A DNA stretch of 64,000 bases from Paraburkholderia sp. Ac-20340. Its GTDB lineage: Bacteria > Pseudomonadota > Gammaproteobacteria > Burkholderiales > Burkholderiaceae. The position numbers and the translations under genes are program-made. Below the pieces are notes generated by a model, which ran no database searches, had not been told where the DNA came from, and worked only from the letters and a program-made list of their open reading frames with translations. The DNA lies in contig NZ_JAAGPR010000027.1 of assembly GCF_017104965.1 (NCBI RefSeq), positions 51,900-115,899 of the forward strand. Reading direction: 5' to 3'. Positions 18,201 to 27,235 of this stretch are shown here, piece after piece (positions within the stretch are counted from its first letter, which is position 1; the number at the start of each line of letters is the position of its first letter).

Positions 18201-21200
18201 AATCGATCGCGCGGCCTTGCCCGATGCCAGCGAACGCGTGACAACACACAACGTCCTCGCACCGCGCGACACGCTCGAACAGCAGATCGCCGATGTCTGG
18301 AAAACCGTGCTGAAACTCGACGTCGTCGGTATCGACGATAACTTCTTCGAAGTGGGCGGCCATTCGCTCGATCTCGTGCGTGTCGAGATCGAACTCGAGC
18401 AGGTTCTGGGGCGACATGTGCCAACCATGGACCTGTTCCGCTTTCCGAATATCCGCGCGCTGGCCGCGCATCTGCGTGGCGCTCAGGCATCACCGGCCGA
18501 TGCGTCGCCCAACGCCCAGCGGCAAGCCGCGCCCAAAGTAGCGCCCATACCTGGCAATACTGATCATTCCGATACCGACATCGCCATCATCGGCATGGCG
18601 GGCCGCTTTCCCGGCGCGCAAAACGTCGACGATCTGTGGCGCAATCTGGTCGCGGGCGTCGAATCCGTGCAGGATCTCAGCGATAGCGAACTGCTCGCGG
18701 CCGGTGTCGATCCCGCCCTGCTCGCCGATCCGCGTTACGTGAAGCGCAAAGGCCTGCTCGACAACGTCGATCAATTCGACGCCGCGTTCTTCGGCTATCC
18801 GCCGCGCGAAGCCTTATTGATGGACCCGCAGCAGCGCCTCTTCCTCGAAACCGGCTGGCAGGCGCTCGAACATGCGGGCTATGCGAACGCCAGCTACGCG
18901 GGCCGGATTGGCGTGGTGGGCGGCGTGGGCCGCTCCGCCTATCTGCTGCATTACCTCGATACGCACCCCGAAAGCGCGGCCGAGTTGTTCCAGACCACCA
19001 TCCTCAACGAGAAAGATTTTCTTTCCACGCGACTGGCCTACAAACTCAATCTGCGCGGCCCGGCGCTGACCGTGCAGACGGCCTGCTCGACGTCGCTCGT
19101 GGCCGTGCATCTGGCCTGCCAGCAACTGCTGCTCGACGAATGCGAGATCGCGCTGGCCGGCGGCGTGTCGATCGAAATCCCGCACGGCACCGGTTATCTG
19201 CATCAGGAAGGCCATATTCTTTCGTCCGATGGCCGTTGCCGTCCGTTCGATAGCCGCGCGCAAGGCACGGTGCGCGGCAGCGGCGGCGCAATTGTCGTGC
19301 TCAAACGGCTCGCCGCTGCGCTCGCCGATGGCGATCACGTCTGGGCCGTCATCAAGGGTTCGGCGATCAACAACGACGGCAACGCGAAGGTGGGCTTCAC
19401 CGCGCCCGCCGCCGACGGCCAGGCCGATGTGATCGATCAGGCGTTGCAGCGCGCGGGCGTCGCGCCGGACAGCATTGGTTTCGTCGAGGCGCACGGCACG
19501 GCCACGCCGCTGGGCGATCCGATCGAAGTGCACGCGCTCACGCGCGCGTGGCGCCGTTATACCGGCGAGCGCCAGTTCTGCGCGCTCGGCTCGTTGAAGT
19601 CGAACGTCGGTCACCTCGACGCGGCCGCGGGCGTCGCCGGTCTGATCAAGGCCGCGCTCGCGCTGCATCACGGCAAGATTCCGGCGACGCTGCATTTCGC
19701 ATCCGCCAATCCCAGGCTCGAACTGGAAAGCAGCCCTTTCTGGGTCAACAACACGCTCACCGACTGGCCCAGTGCCGCGACGCCGCGCCGCGCGGCCGTC
19801 AGTTCGTTCGGTATCGGCGGCACCAATGCGCATGTGATCCTGCAGGAAGCGCCGCCAGCCGCTGCGCGATCGGGCGAAAGCGATCAGGCGTTTCAGGTGC
19901 TGACCTTGTCGGCGAAATCGGCAAGCGCACTCGATGCGATGACGAACAATCTGGCCAGCTATCTGCGCGATCATCCTGACGCGCGACTCGCCGATATCGC
20001 CTGCACGCTGCAACTCGGCCGCACGGATTTCCCGCATCGACGCGTGGTGGTGAGCGACCGCGTCGCCGGCGCGCTCGAAGCGCTGACGACGCTGCCCGCC
20101 ACGCGCAGCAGCACTGGCATGCCCGCACCGGCCGCGCGCATCAACTATCTGTTCCCCGGCCAGGGCCTGCAGCAAGTGAACATGGGCCGCGATCTCTACG
20201 AGTCCGAAGCCGTGTTCCGCGATTGCGTCGATCACTGCGCGCGTCTGCTGGAGCCGCTGATGGCGCTCGACGTTCGCATGGTGCTGTATCCGCACGCCGA
20301 TAACACCGATGCCGCGCGCGAGCGTTTGATGCAGACGTCCGTGACGCAACCCGCGCTCTTCGTCGTGGAATATGCATTGGTGCAGCAACTGGCGCATTGG
20401 GGCGTGCGTCCGCATGCCATGATGGGCCACAGTCTTGGCGAATACGTCGCGGCCTGCGTGGCCGGTGTCATGTCGCTGCCCGACGCGCTGAAGCTGGTCT
20501 GCATGCGCGGTCAGTTGATCCAGGCATTGCCCGGCGGTTCGATGCTGGCAGTCGAAGCTTCCGCACAGGAACTGGCGCCGTACCTCGCGGGCGCGGTCGA
20601 TCTTGCCGTTGTCAACGCGGCACGCGCGTGCGTGCTTGCGGGCCCGGCCGAACACATCGACGCCGTGCAAACGACACTGGAAAACAAGGGCTTGCGTTGC
20701 AAACGCGTAGCCACTTCGCACGCGTTTCATTCGGCCATGCTCGACCCGGTGCTCGATCGCTTCTTGGCGACGGTGAGCCAGGTCGAACTGCGTGCGCCGC
20801 AGATTCCGTACATCACCAACGTCACCGGTACGTGGGTCACGCACGCGCAGGCGACCGATCCCGCGCATTGGGTGCGCCATATGCGTCAGACCGTGCGATT
20901 CGCCGAAGGCCTCGACACCTTGCTGCAAACGCCGGATGGGCTGTTTGTCGAAGTGGGTCCGGGCCACACGTTCACGTCCATCATCCGCAGGCATGCCGAT
21001 AACGCCCATGCACGCGTCGCCACGGCGACGCTTTCGGGTGCTGCGGGATGGTCCGATTGCGGCGCGCTGGCGCTGGCCGTGGGGCGCCTGTGGGTTGCGG
21101 GCGTCACGCCGGCTTGGGCGATGCTGCACGAAGACGCCACGCGCCAGCGTGCTCCGTTGCCGGGTTATCCGTTCGAGCGCCAGCGTTTCTGGCCACAGGC

Positions 21201-22362
21201 GCGCAACGTCGTGCGCGCCGCGACTACGCACGCCGATCAAACCGCAATTGAACCGGCTCAAACTCATTCTGGCGACGCATCGGCAGTCAGCTCGCACGAC
21301 ACCATCGAAGCGAAACTGGCTGCGATCTTCGCGGAAGTGCTGGGACTGCCCTCGGTAGCGCTCACGGATAACTTCTTCGAACTCGGCGGCAGTTCGCTAT
21401 CGGCGTTGAGCGTGATCCTGCAGGTGGAACAGATGCTCGGCCAGAAGCTGCCCACCTCGGCGATGCTCGAAAGCCCCACCGTGGCAACGCTCGCCGCCGC
21501 GCTGCGAACGATGCGCGACCCGCGCAGCCAGCAACTCGTGGGCATGCGAACCACGGGCGCGCTGCCGCCGCTGATCTGCATTCATCCGTATGGCGGCCAT
21601 ACGACCAACTACGTCGAACTCACACGCAGCCTGGGCGGCGAGCAACCCGTCTACGGTATTCAGGCGGGCGGTTTGCAAGGCGAATCGACGCCGCTGCGCA
21701 CGATCGAAGCGATGGCGTCCGACTACATCGACCTGATGAAAACGGTGCAGCCGCAAGGCCCGTATCGCTTGATCGGCCATTCGATGGGTGGATGTATCGC
21801 GTACGAAATGGCGCAGCAGCTTCAGCAGCGCGGCGAAAGCGTTGCACTGCTGGCCCTGCTCGATTCGCGCGCGCAGAACGCCAGCGTGCAACCGTTGTAC
21901 CGCAACGGCACCTACGGCAAGATGGCGGCCCGCGCATGGCTGAGCGACGAAGCCGTGATGCTCGGCATCCTGATGCCGAAGCTCGCATTCGATTGGGAAA
22001 GCCTGCGCGACGTGCCCACCGACGTGCACTGGCGCCACGTGCTCGAAGCGGCAACGCAGCAAGGCCTGCTGCCTGCCGGAACCGGCGAGCGGCAGATCCG
22101 GCAGGTGCTGGCCGTGATCGATGCGAATGACGAAGCGCTGCGCACCTATCGCCCCGCGCCTTATTCGGGACGCGTGCTGCTGTGCTGTGGCGAAGACGGT
22201 TTCGCGCAGCAGTTCGGCGAACCGGATCTCGGTTGGGGCGTGCTCGCGGCCTCGCTGGATCTCGTGCGCGTGGCGGGCGATCACCACAGCATCATGAGCC
22301 GCGAAAACGCTGCAACTATCGCCCAGCATCTGGAACGGCACGCACAACCACGCAGCGCCTGA
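15283..22362 (+). CDS. Hybrid NRPS-PKS megasynthase, C-A-T-KS-AT-T-TE
   Basis: A single protein of about 2359 residues; I start at ATG 15283, just before the condensation domain. Domains in order: condensation (HHIAADTWS active site near residue 156), adenylation (YTSGSTGRPKG at 643-653, NAYGPTEATVCAT, KTGDLARF), peptidyl carrier (Ser1028 in GGHSLDL), ketosynthase (Cys1268 in QTACSTSL, His1404, His1444), acyltransferase (Ser1717 in GHSLGEY; HAFH at 1813, the malonyl-CoA type), a second carrier (Ser2038 in GGSSLSAL) and thioesterase (Ser2167 in GHSMGG, C-terminal His in DHHSIM). No ketoreductase, dehydratase or epimerase is present. The expected product is an N-acylated (or otherwise condensed) amino acid extended by one malonate and released by the TE. 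The exporter gene follows 25 bases later. No phosphopantetheinyl transferase is nearby. Confidence 0.93.
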   Translation: MHPQNQHPTPPATGADRIDPSSPAATTAKLSRGQRAMWFLWSLNPAGAEYGLPMAWTIHSALDLDAFRAALQDLVDRHPVLRTTYAAHGGEPVQLIHAQGQADFAHHDASQWDAAALHARLAQEADTGFDLKHGPVFRARLFSRAADTHVLFLNSHHIAADTWSLIVMMEELGLCYRARVEGKAADLPSTGLAYVDYVEWQQNLLASSTGENHAAYWKQQLQRPPVLDLPTDRPRPPVQTHVGAGHAFELDRTLTQQIRALARQHDVTFYTVLMAALYVLLHRYTGQDDIVVGSPRFGRPPQGYARTVGYFASPCALRANVNGESTFEAFLQHMRAVLVGAKEHQDYPFPLLVEQLGIARDASRSPVFQVSFTYQKAHLDNMRGVAAARMGLGGATLDLAGLPLASYPLEQHGVKFDLDFVVEEVDGRLRAVCWYNTALWDAQSIGYLVDHYRTLIAGAVEAPQTALRHLPMLTARESTDYAAWNATESRFPQSPAHRLVEDWAQRQPHAAALVCDSQTVSYAELNARANQLAHHLRRLDLKSGQLVGVSMERGPGLVIAILAVLKAGGAYLPLDPGYPADRLAYMQDDSGLNLLLTDRGANASVSSASVRRLCVDTDAAAIADESTHNLDLASKPDDLAYVIYTSGSTGRPKGVMLEHYGLSNMVHTMAERFAIGTESRLLQFASASFDSSVAEIFSTLCAGAALCLASKADMMPGSALIGTIARLAVTVITLPPSVLALMQPDDVPTLRTVAAAGEACSLDIVKRWAPGRRFLNAYGPTEATVCATVAPLTADSRRVSLGRPIANTRIYLLDAQLQRVPVGIAGEIHIAGVGLARGYLNRPDLTAERFIANPFEGAQARMYKTGDLARFLPDGSLEYLGRIDHQVKIRGFRIELGEVEAVIAACAGVREALVIARATNGGAPSLLAYAIASEKDSISVSDIRAHAQDKLPEFMLPSAIMLLDAWPLTPNGKIDRAALPDASERVTTHNVLAPRDTLEQQIADVWKTVLKLDVVGIDDNFFEVGGHSLDLVRVEIELEQVLGRHVPTMDLFRFPNIRALAAHLRGAQASPADASPNAQRQAAPKVAPIPGNTDHSDTDIAIIGMAGRFPGAQNVDDLWRNLVAGVESVQDLSDSELLAAGVDPALLADPRYVKRKGLLDNVDQFDAAFFGYPPREALLMDPQQRLFLETGWQALEHAGYANASYAGRIGVVGGVGRSAYLLHYLDTHPESAAELFQTTILNEKDFLSTRLAYKLNLRGPALTVQTACSTSLVAVHLACQQLLLDECEIALAGGVSIEIPHGTGYLHQEGHILSSDGRCRPFDSRAQGTVRGSGGAIVVLKRLAAALADGDHVWAVIKGSAINNDGNAKVGFTAPAADGQADVIDQALQRAGVAPDSIGFVEAHGTATPLGDPIEVHALTRAWRRYTGERQFCALGSLKSNVGHLDAAAGVAGLIKAALALHHGKIPATLHFASANPRLELESSPFWVNNTLTDWPSAATPRRAAVSSFGIGGTNAHVILQEAPPAAARSGESDQAFQVLTLSAKSASALDAMTNNLASYLRDHPDARLADIACTLQLGRTDFPHRRVVVSDRVAGALEALTTLPATRSSTGMPAPAARINYLFPGQGLQQVNMGRDLYESEAVFRDCVDHCARLLEPLMALDVRMVLYPHADNTDAARERLMQTSVTQPALFVVEYALVQQLAHWGVRPHAMMGHSLGEYVAACVAGVMSLPDALKLVCMRGQLIQALPGGSMLAVEASAQELAPYLAGAVDLAVVNAARACVLAGPAEHIDAVQTTLENKGLRCKRVATSHAFHSAMLDPVLDRFLATVSQVELRAPQIPYITNVTGTWVTHAQATDPAHWVRHMRQTVRFAEGLDTLLQTPDGLFVEVGPGHTFTSIIRRHADNAHARVATATLSGAAGWSDCGALALAVGRLWVAGVTPAWAMLHEDATRQRAPLPGYPFERQRFWPQARNVVRAATTHADQTAIEPAQTHSGDASAVSSHDTIEAKLAAIFAEVLGLPSVALTDNFFELGGSSLSALSVILQVEQMLGQKLPTSAMLESPTVATLAAALRTMRDPRSQQLVGMRTTGALPPLICIHPYGGHTTNYVELTRSLGGEQPVYGIQAGGLQGESTPLRTIEAMASDYIDLMKTVQPQGPYRLIGHSMGGCIAYEMAQQLQQRGESVALLALLDSRAQNASVQPLYRNGTYGKMAARAWLSDEAVMLGILMPKLAFDWESLRDVPTDVHWRHVLEAATQQGLLPAGTGERQIRQVLAVIDANDEALRTYRPAPYSGRVLLCCGEDGFAQQFGEPDLGWGVLAASLDLVRVAGDHHSIMSRENAATIAQHLERHAQPRSA

Positions 22363-22387
22363 GCCCACAACATTGCAAGGACGGACT

Positions 22388-23638
22388 GTGTCCACATCGA
22401 AAAAAGTGCGCTTTAGCCGCGACGAACTGACGATCGTCGCGGTGGTGACCGCGTTATTGCTGATTGGTCTGCTGGGCACCGACATTCATCTTTCGTCGTT
22501 GCCCGCCATCATGAAAGCGATGCACGCCTCGCAGCAATATGTGCAGGCGTCGATCTCCGTGTTTCTGTTCGGCACGGGGGCCGGTGCACTGGTCTATGGG
22601 CCAGTCAGCGATAAATACGGCCGCAAGCCGGTGATCTTGCTGGGCCTGGCCGTGGCGATCGTCGGTAATCTCTGGGCTGTGGCCGCTGCGAAAATCACGG
22701 GCTTTCTGCTCGCGCGTTTTATCCAGGGGCTGGGCAGCGGCGTGTGTCTTGCGCTGTCGCGCATCGTGCTGGCCGATATCGTGCAGGGCGAACGCTATGC
22801 GATCGCCAGTTCGTATATCACCTTGTTTACCGGCCTTTCCTTCGTGCTGGGCCCGCTGCTGGGAAGTTTCGTGCAGACCTGGTTCGGCTGGCGCGCCAAC
22901 TTTGTTTTTATGGCGCTATTGCTCGCTGCGATCTTCGCGATATATCTGCGATGCCGCGAAACGAATCAATACAAGAACCGCTCGATTACGGCGCGCGAGG
23001 TGTTTGCTTCGTATCGGGTGGTGTTGTCGGACGCGACGTTCGTTTCGTCGACGATGGTGGCCGGTATCGGCATGACCTGCTTTGTCATGTACACGAGTTC
23101 GAGTCCGTTCGTGCTGCAGCAGCAGTTTGGATTGACCGCCACGCAATACGGCGCGGTGAGCGCGCTGGTCGGGATCGGCTTGATCGTCAGCCGTTTGTTG
23201 TTGCCACGGTTGATCGGCCGGTTCGGTATGTTGCCGACCATGCGCGCCGGGCTCGTCATCGCCATGCTGTGCGGCGTGGCGTTGCTGGCGCTTTCGAAGC
23301 TGGGTGCGATGAGCGCGCCAGGCTTTCTGCTCAGCGTCGCGGGCGTGTCGTTCAGTTACTCGTTTATCGTGCTTTGCGCTTCGGCGATTTGCATGGATCG
23401 CTTTCCCGCGCGGCGCGGGGCGGCCGGCGCCATCTATTGCTGCTCGCAGATGGGGCTGGCGTTCGGCGTGAATAGCCTTGTTTCTTCGGTGTCGAACGAT
23501 GTGGTGACGCTGCTCGGCGTGAGTTATGTCGTGCTGCCTGCGCTGGGTCTGATGCTTTGCGCGAGGCAATCGGCTGCGCGCCGGCGTGAAGCGAAGCAGG
23601 CCGGTTACGATCCGTCGCGCGCGCCGGCTGCAGAGTAA
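22388..23638 (+). CDS. MFS drug/metabolite exporter, Bcr/CflA (DHA1) family
   Basis: A 416-residue 12-span exporter. GTG 22388 is preferred because AAGGA lies about 6 bases before it; an upstream TTG in frame (22373) would precede the ribosome site. Motif A of the major facilitator superfamily is visible as GPVSDKYGRKPVILLG after span 2, and the N-terminal TDIHLSSLPAIMKAMHA block is typical of the Bcr/CflA group ('D~YLPalp~ia'). It begins 25 bases after the NRPS-PKS stop with no terminator between, so it most likely exports or gives self-resistance to that product. Confidence 0.92.
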   Translation: MSTSKKVRFSRDELTIVAVVTALLLIGLLGTDIHLSSLPAIMKAMHASQQYVQASISVFLFGTGAGALVYGPVSDKYGRKPVILLGLAVAIVGNLWAVAAAKITGFLLARFIQGLGSGVCLALSRIVLADIVQGERYAIASSYITLFTGLSFVLGPLLGSFVQTWFGWRANFVFMALLLAAIFAIYLRCRETNQYKNRSITAREVFASYRVVLSDATFVSSTMVAGIGMTCFVMYTSSSPFVLQQQFGLTATQYGAVSALVGIGLIVSRLLLPRLIGRFGMLPTMRAGLVIAMLCGVALLALSKLGAMSAPGFLLSVAGVSFSYSFIVLCASAICMDRFPARRGAAGAIYCCSQMGLAFGVNSLVSSVSNDVVTLLGVSYVVLPALGLMLCARQSAARRREAKQAGYDPSRAPAAE

Positions 23639-23694
23639 AAGAGTATGGGACTAAAGGCGTAAAAACGTAAAAGCGTTAAAGCGCGCCCAGGTTG

Positions 23695-23716
23695 GACCGG
23701 TAGCACGCTACCGGTC
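23695..23716. terminator. Hairpin between convergent MFS and porin genes
   Basis: A near-perfect inverted repeat (GACCGGTAGC / GCTACCGGTC) with a tight centre, between two convergent stop codons. There is no strong T-tract on either side, although scattered T-runs occur on the minus-strand side. Probably a bidirectional terminator. Confidence 0.5.
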
Positions 23717-23724
23717 TGCCTGCC

Positions 23725-24816
23725 TTAAAACCGGTGCGAGATCCCCACGCGCAACGCAAGCTGGTTCGCACTGGAGGAAGGGCTCGCATAAAGCAGTTGC
23801 GCGACTTGCCCCGCGCCCGTCACGTGCGCGAAATCGGCGCTGACATAAACCGTCGTGCGCTTCGACAGCAGGTAATCGAGCATCGCGTTATACACGTGCC
23901 AGCGCCCGCCCAGCCCGACCGAATAGCCGTAATCCGCCGCTGCGATCAGATCGGGATAGATGTTGTAACTCATGCCGACGTCGACGGTTTGCAGCCGGTC
24001 CGTCGCGCCTTCCGTGGTTTCAAAATGCGTGTGCGAATACGACGCCATGACACGCGCCGAACCCAGTTGATACGCCGCGCCCACCGTGGCCGTCGTGAGG
24101 TTATGGAGTGCGATTCCGCTATCGGCCGTCGATGCGGTCGATTCTCCAAATGCGTAGGCAAGACCAATGGAAGCCGGGTTGATCGTCGTGCCGTTCAGGT
24201 CGGTCAACGACCCGCCCACGGCAAAGGGCCCATTCTGATACTTCAGCTTCAGGCTGAATGCGCGGCCCGTGTTGGTCGCAGTGCCGGAGGTCGAGCCGAA
24301 GCTATACATCGCGCCGCCCTGAAATCCCATCACCGTGGGGCTGTCGTACTTGATCGAGTTGTTCAGGAATTCGCCGGTAATGCGGTCGTAGTCGCCCGGG
24401 TGGTAACCGTAAATCGGCCCCACGATGCCCGCGTATTGCAGCATCTCGTTGGCGAAATCGTTTTGCCGCCCCAGCGTGAGTTTCCCGTAGGTATCGCTTT
24501 CGAGGCCGACAAAGCTGTCCTGGCCGAACGCGAGGCCCGAGCTTAGCGCCTTGCCATTGGTCGACTGAAACGATTGCACCAGCCGGAAGACCGCGCGCAA
24601 ATCGCCGCCCAGTTCCTCCTTGCCGGAAAGGCCGATGAAGTTTGGCGAATTCACATAGCCATCTTCAATCACACTCGAATGACCGCCTTGATTGCTGAAA
24701 TACGTAATACCCGTATCCATCATGCCGAACAAGGTCACGCTCGACTGGGCGTGCGCCGCGTTGACAGTCAATATCGATGCTACAGCCGCGATCGATCGCA
24801 ATGCGATGTATTTCAT
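23725..24816 (-). CDS. Outer-membrane porin (Burkholderia-type, Porin_4)
   Basis: A 363-residue porin. ATG 24816 (MKYIALRSIAAVASILTVNAAHA) is chosen: it gives a clean signal peptide and has GGAGA before it, while longer readings add a non-signal leader. The mature protein begins QSSVTLFGMMDTGITYFSNQ; FIGLSGKEELGGDLRAVFRL, LTLGRQNDFANEML and the C-terminal Phe (GISHRF) are family hallmarks. It differs clearly from the porin at 10.4 kb, so this is a second channel rather than a recent duplicate. It is oriented toward the NRPS-PKS exporter gene and is downstream of a two-component system on the same strand, 252 bases away. Confidence 0.92.
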   Translation of the reverse strand: MKYIALRSIAAVASILTVNAAHAQSSVTLFGMMDTGITYFSNQGGHSSVIEDGYVNSPNFIGLSGKEELGGDLRAVFRLVQSFQSTNGKALSSGLAFGQDSFVGLESDTYGKLTLGRQNDFANEMLQYAGIVGPIYGYHPGDYDRITGEFLNNSIKYDSPTVMGFQGGAMYSFGSTSGTATNTGRAFSLKLKYQNGPFAVGGSLTDLNGTTINPASIGLAYAFGESTASTADSGIALHNLTTATVGAAYQLGSARVMASYSHTHFETTEGATDRLQTVDVGMSYNIYPDLIAAADYGYSVGLGGRWHVYNAMLDYLLSKRTTVYVSADFAHVTGAGQVAQLLYASPSSSANQLALRVGISHRF

Positions 24817-24927
24817 CGTGTCTCCAGATTTTTTGTGGACTCGTTCTTGCTGGCACGACGACATGCACAGCAAGCCGGTTTGCACGGATTCTAGATGACA
24901 CCTACCTGGCTGGAGACGTCTTATTTG

Positions 24928-24944
24928 GCGATACCTGATATCGC
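24928..24944. promoter_or_regulatory. Inverted repeat upstream of porin gene
   Basis: GCGATA-N5-TATCGC, about 110 bases upstream of the porin start in an AT-rich intergenic stretch. The shape suits a dimeric regulator site. The two-component response regulator encoded 2 kb away is one possible binder; this is inference only. Confidence 0.3.
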
Positions 24945-25068
24945 AAAACGCGTGCGCTCGATTGAATTAGATTGATTACGTATCTTGTGCGTTATTTCTT
25001 TTTATTAATTACAAAAGCTTTCTTGCGGGAATATTATTTCCCGCCCGAGCATTCAATACTACATAAGA

Positions 25069-26382
25069 TTAGACGTTTGCCGAAGCCGCACGCGGGCGCA
25101 CATCGGCACGCAGGGTTTCATCCGTGTGAAACGACATCGTGACGACCAGACCGCCACCCGGTGCGTTCGAGAGATTCATCGATCCACCGGCACTCGTCAC
25201 GAGCCGCTTCACGATCGACAATCCCAGCCCACAACGCGCATGACCGCCGCGCGCAGGATCGAGCCGGACAAATGGCAACAGCATCGACGCCATATCGTCC
25301 TGCGATACCCCTTCACCCTGATCGCTCACACGCAGAATGAAGCGGCCGCGCTCTCTGCGCGTGGTGATCTCGATGGGCGGCGATCCATGAATAAAGGCAT
25401 TTTCGACAAGATTCGACAGACTGCGCTCCACCACGTTGAGCGGCAAGCGAAAGCCCGCTCCCGCGCAGAGATCGAGTCGCATGAGATCCGGTTCGACATC
25501 GCCCATCGTGCGCGCCTCATCGTTCACGCCGCCATATTCGCGCTGGCAAAAGGTATCCACGCTAACCAGCGGCGAAGGTTCGAAGGTACCGCGCGCGAAG
25601 TCGAGAAACTGATCGACGATTCTCGACATCGCTTCCGTGTCACGCAAGAACGCGTTGCGATCTTTACGGCTTTCGATCTGATCGGCGCGCACCTGAATGC
25701 GTGTGATCGGTGCACGCAAATCGTGTGCTAGTCCACCCAGCATCACTGCGCGTTCTTTTTCCAATTCCGAAAGCGTGGTGACGGTCTGATTGAAGTCTTC
25801 CGTCAAATCGCGAATTTCGGTCGGCCCGCGCAACGGCAGTGCAACCGACCGGCCTTGATTGCGAAACAGACGCGATGCATCGGCAAGACGGCGAATAGGC
25901 TGTTGCAGATACCACGAAAAAACCAGCGCGGCGATCACGCCAAACGCCAGCATCAGAAACGTCGCGCTCAAATAACGGCTTGCCGGCAACAGGGCCTGCG
26001 GTACGACGATGGTGAATGCCGTACCGCTCACGTTGACGAAAATATCGCCGCTAGTGGCAACGCGCACGCTGCTGCCCGCCGGCAAATGTTCGCGCAGCGC
26101 TTCTTCAGCGGGAAAGAAACCGCTTGTGTGGCCGGTATGGCCAGCCGCCAGTTTGATATCGGGCACGTAGACCAGGCCCAGATTCGCGGCGACGGTGGGC
26201 ATCAACGCAGGATCCTCCTCATGCACGGCGGCCACGGTCATGACCGCATGCGCGATGTGCAGCACATCGAGTTCGCCTCGGTCGCGTTCGATCAGCACGA
26301 TACTCGTTGCATGCAGCAGGCAGATAAGGCCCACGGTCATCAACGCCAACCGTACGAAAAGCGTGTTAAGCAATCTTTTCAT
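25069..26382 (-). CDS. Two-component sensor histidine kinase (EnvZ-like topology)
   Basis: A 437-residue inner-membrane kinase. ATG 26382 (MKRLLNTLFVRLALM) follows naturally from the overlap of 17 bases with the response-regulator gene. Span 1 is at about residues 9-30, a periplasmic sensor of about 120 residues follows, span 2 is near 150-172, then HAMP, and the phosphoacceptor His in GGLAHDLRAPITRIQ. The ATPase boxes are NLVENAFIHG (N), VSDQGEGVS (G1) and CGLGLSIVKR (G2). The Ala in place of the usual Thr after HDLR is a common variant. It pairs with the adjacent regulator; the signal is unknown. The porin downstream on the same strand is a plausible target. Confidence 0.9.
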   Translation of the reverse strand: MKRLLNTLFVRLALMTVGLICLLHATSIVLIERDRGELDVLHIAHAVMTVAAVHEEDPALMPTVAANLGLVYVPDIKLAAGHTGHTSGFFPAEEALREHLPAGSSVRVATSGDIFVNVSGTAFTIVVPQALLPASRYLSATFLMLAFGVIAALVFSWYLQQPIRRLADASRLFRNQGRSVALPLRGPTEIRDLTEDFNQTVTTLSELEKERAVMLGGLAHDLRAPITRIQVRADQIESRKDRNAFLRDTEAMSRIVDQFLDFARGTFEPSPLVSVDTFCQREYGGVNDEARTMGDVEPDLMRLDLCAGAGFRLPLNVVERSLSNLVENAFIHGSPPIEITTRRERGRFILRVSDQGEGVSQDDMASMLLPFVRLDPARGGHARCGLGLSIVKRLVTSAGGSMNLSNAPGGGLVVTMSFHTDETLRADVRPRAASANV

Positions 26383-27118
26383 CGGCGGCCTGCTCGGGTA
26401 CGAACATATAACCGCGCGTACGCACGGTCTGAATAAGACGCGGTTTGTCGGGATCGATTTCGACGATGCGCCTGAGCCGCAGAATCGCGACGTAAATGCT
26501 CTTGTTGCAGGCGCTGCCGCCACGCCCTTCCAGCAACTGGCGCAATGCGTCGCCGCTGATGACTTCCATGGGGCGCGCCGCCAGACGCGCGAGTATCTGC
26601 AGTTCGCCAGGACCGATCTTCACGCGCTCGCCCGCTTTCGTCAGCGCCGGGCGCGAGAGCGTGAGCGCGAAATCGCCGAAGCGGATGCAATCTCCAGCAG
26701 GACCGGTTGGCCGCACGGTCTGTGCCCCGCTATAGCGCAGCACGGCATGAATTCGCGCGAGGAGTTCGCGCGGCAGGAAAGGCTTGGAAACGTAATCGTC
26801 CGCGCCCATTTCAAGGCCGATGATCCGTTCGGTTTCATCGGTGAGCGCGGTGAGCAAAATGACGGGCGTGGCGGCGTCGTGCTCGCGCAGACGTTTGAGC
26901 GCCGTGAGACCGTCGACGCCCGGCAGCATGAGGTCGAGCACCACGATCGAGGGCCGCAGCGTCTCGATCGTGCTATCCAGATGATCGGCGCAATGCACCG
27001 CGGTGAATGCCACGCCGCGCGATGCAAAGAAACTGCCCAGCATATGGCACAGCGCTTCGTCGTCGTCGACAAGCAGAACGTGTAAGCCGGACTTTGTCAG
27101 TGGCACGGAATGAAGCAT
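26366..27118 (-). CDS. OmpR-family response regulator
   Basis: A 250-residue regulator, starting at ATG 27118 (MLHSVPLTKSG); an in-frame alternative 9 codons upstream exists. The receiver domain is complete: acidic DDD triad at VLLVDDDEA, phosphoacceptor Asp in VVLDLMLPGVDG, Thr in ILLTALTDE, and Lys in DDYVSKPFLPREL. The C-terminal winged helix ends in RLIQTVRTRGYMFV. The linker and wing contain GGSACNKSIYVAILRLRRIVE, somewhat divergent from the usual 'vdvhIsrLRkKl'. It overlaps the kinase gene, so the two form a normal pair. A gene for a small lipoprotein starts upstream on the same strand. Confidence 0.9.
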   Translation of the reverse strand: MLHSVPLTKSGLHVLLVDDDEALCHMLGSFFASRGVAFTAVHCADHLDSTIETLRPSIVVLDLMLPGVDGLTALKRLREHDAATPVILLTALTDETERIIGLEMGADDYVSKPFLPRELLARIHAVLRYSGAQTVRPTGPAGDCIRFGDFALTLSRPALTKAGERVKIGPGELQILARLAARPMEVISGDALRQLLEGRGGSACNKSIYVAILRLRRIVEIDPDKPRLIQTVRTRGYMFVPEQAADEKIA

Positions 27119-27235
27119 GGAGCGGGCAGGCAATAGCGCGATCAAAAAAGCAGATGATGCGATAAAGCCCGCTACGCTGGCTTACTGATTATTTCCGTAA
27201 TACACGATGACTGCGCCCGGCGTTGGCGCTTCCCG

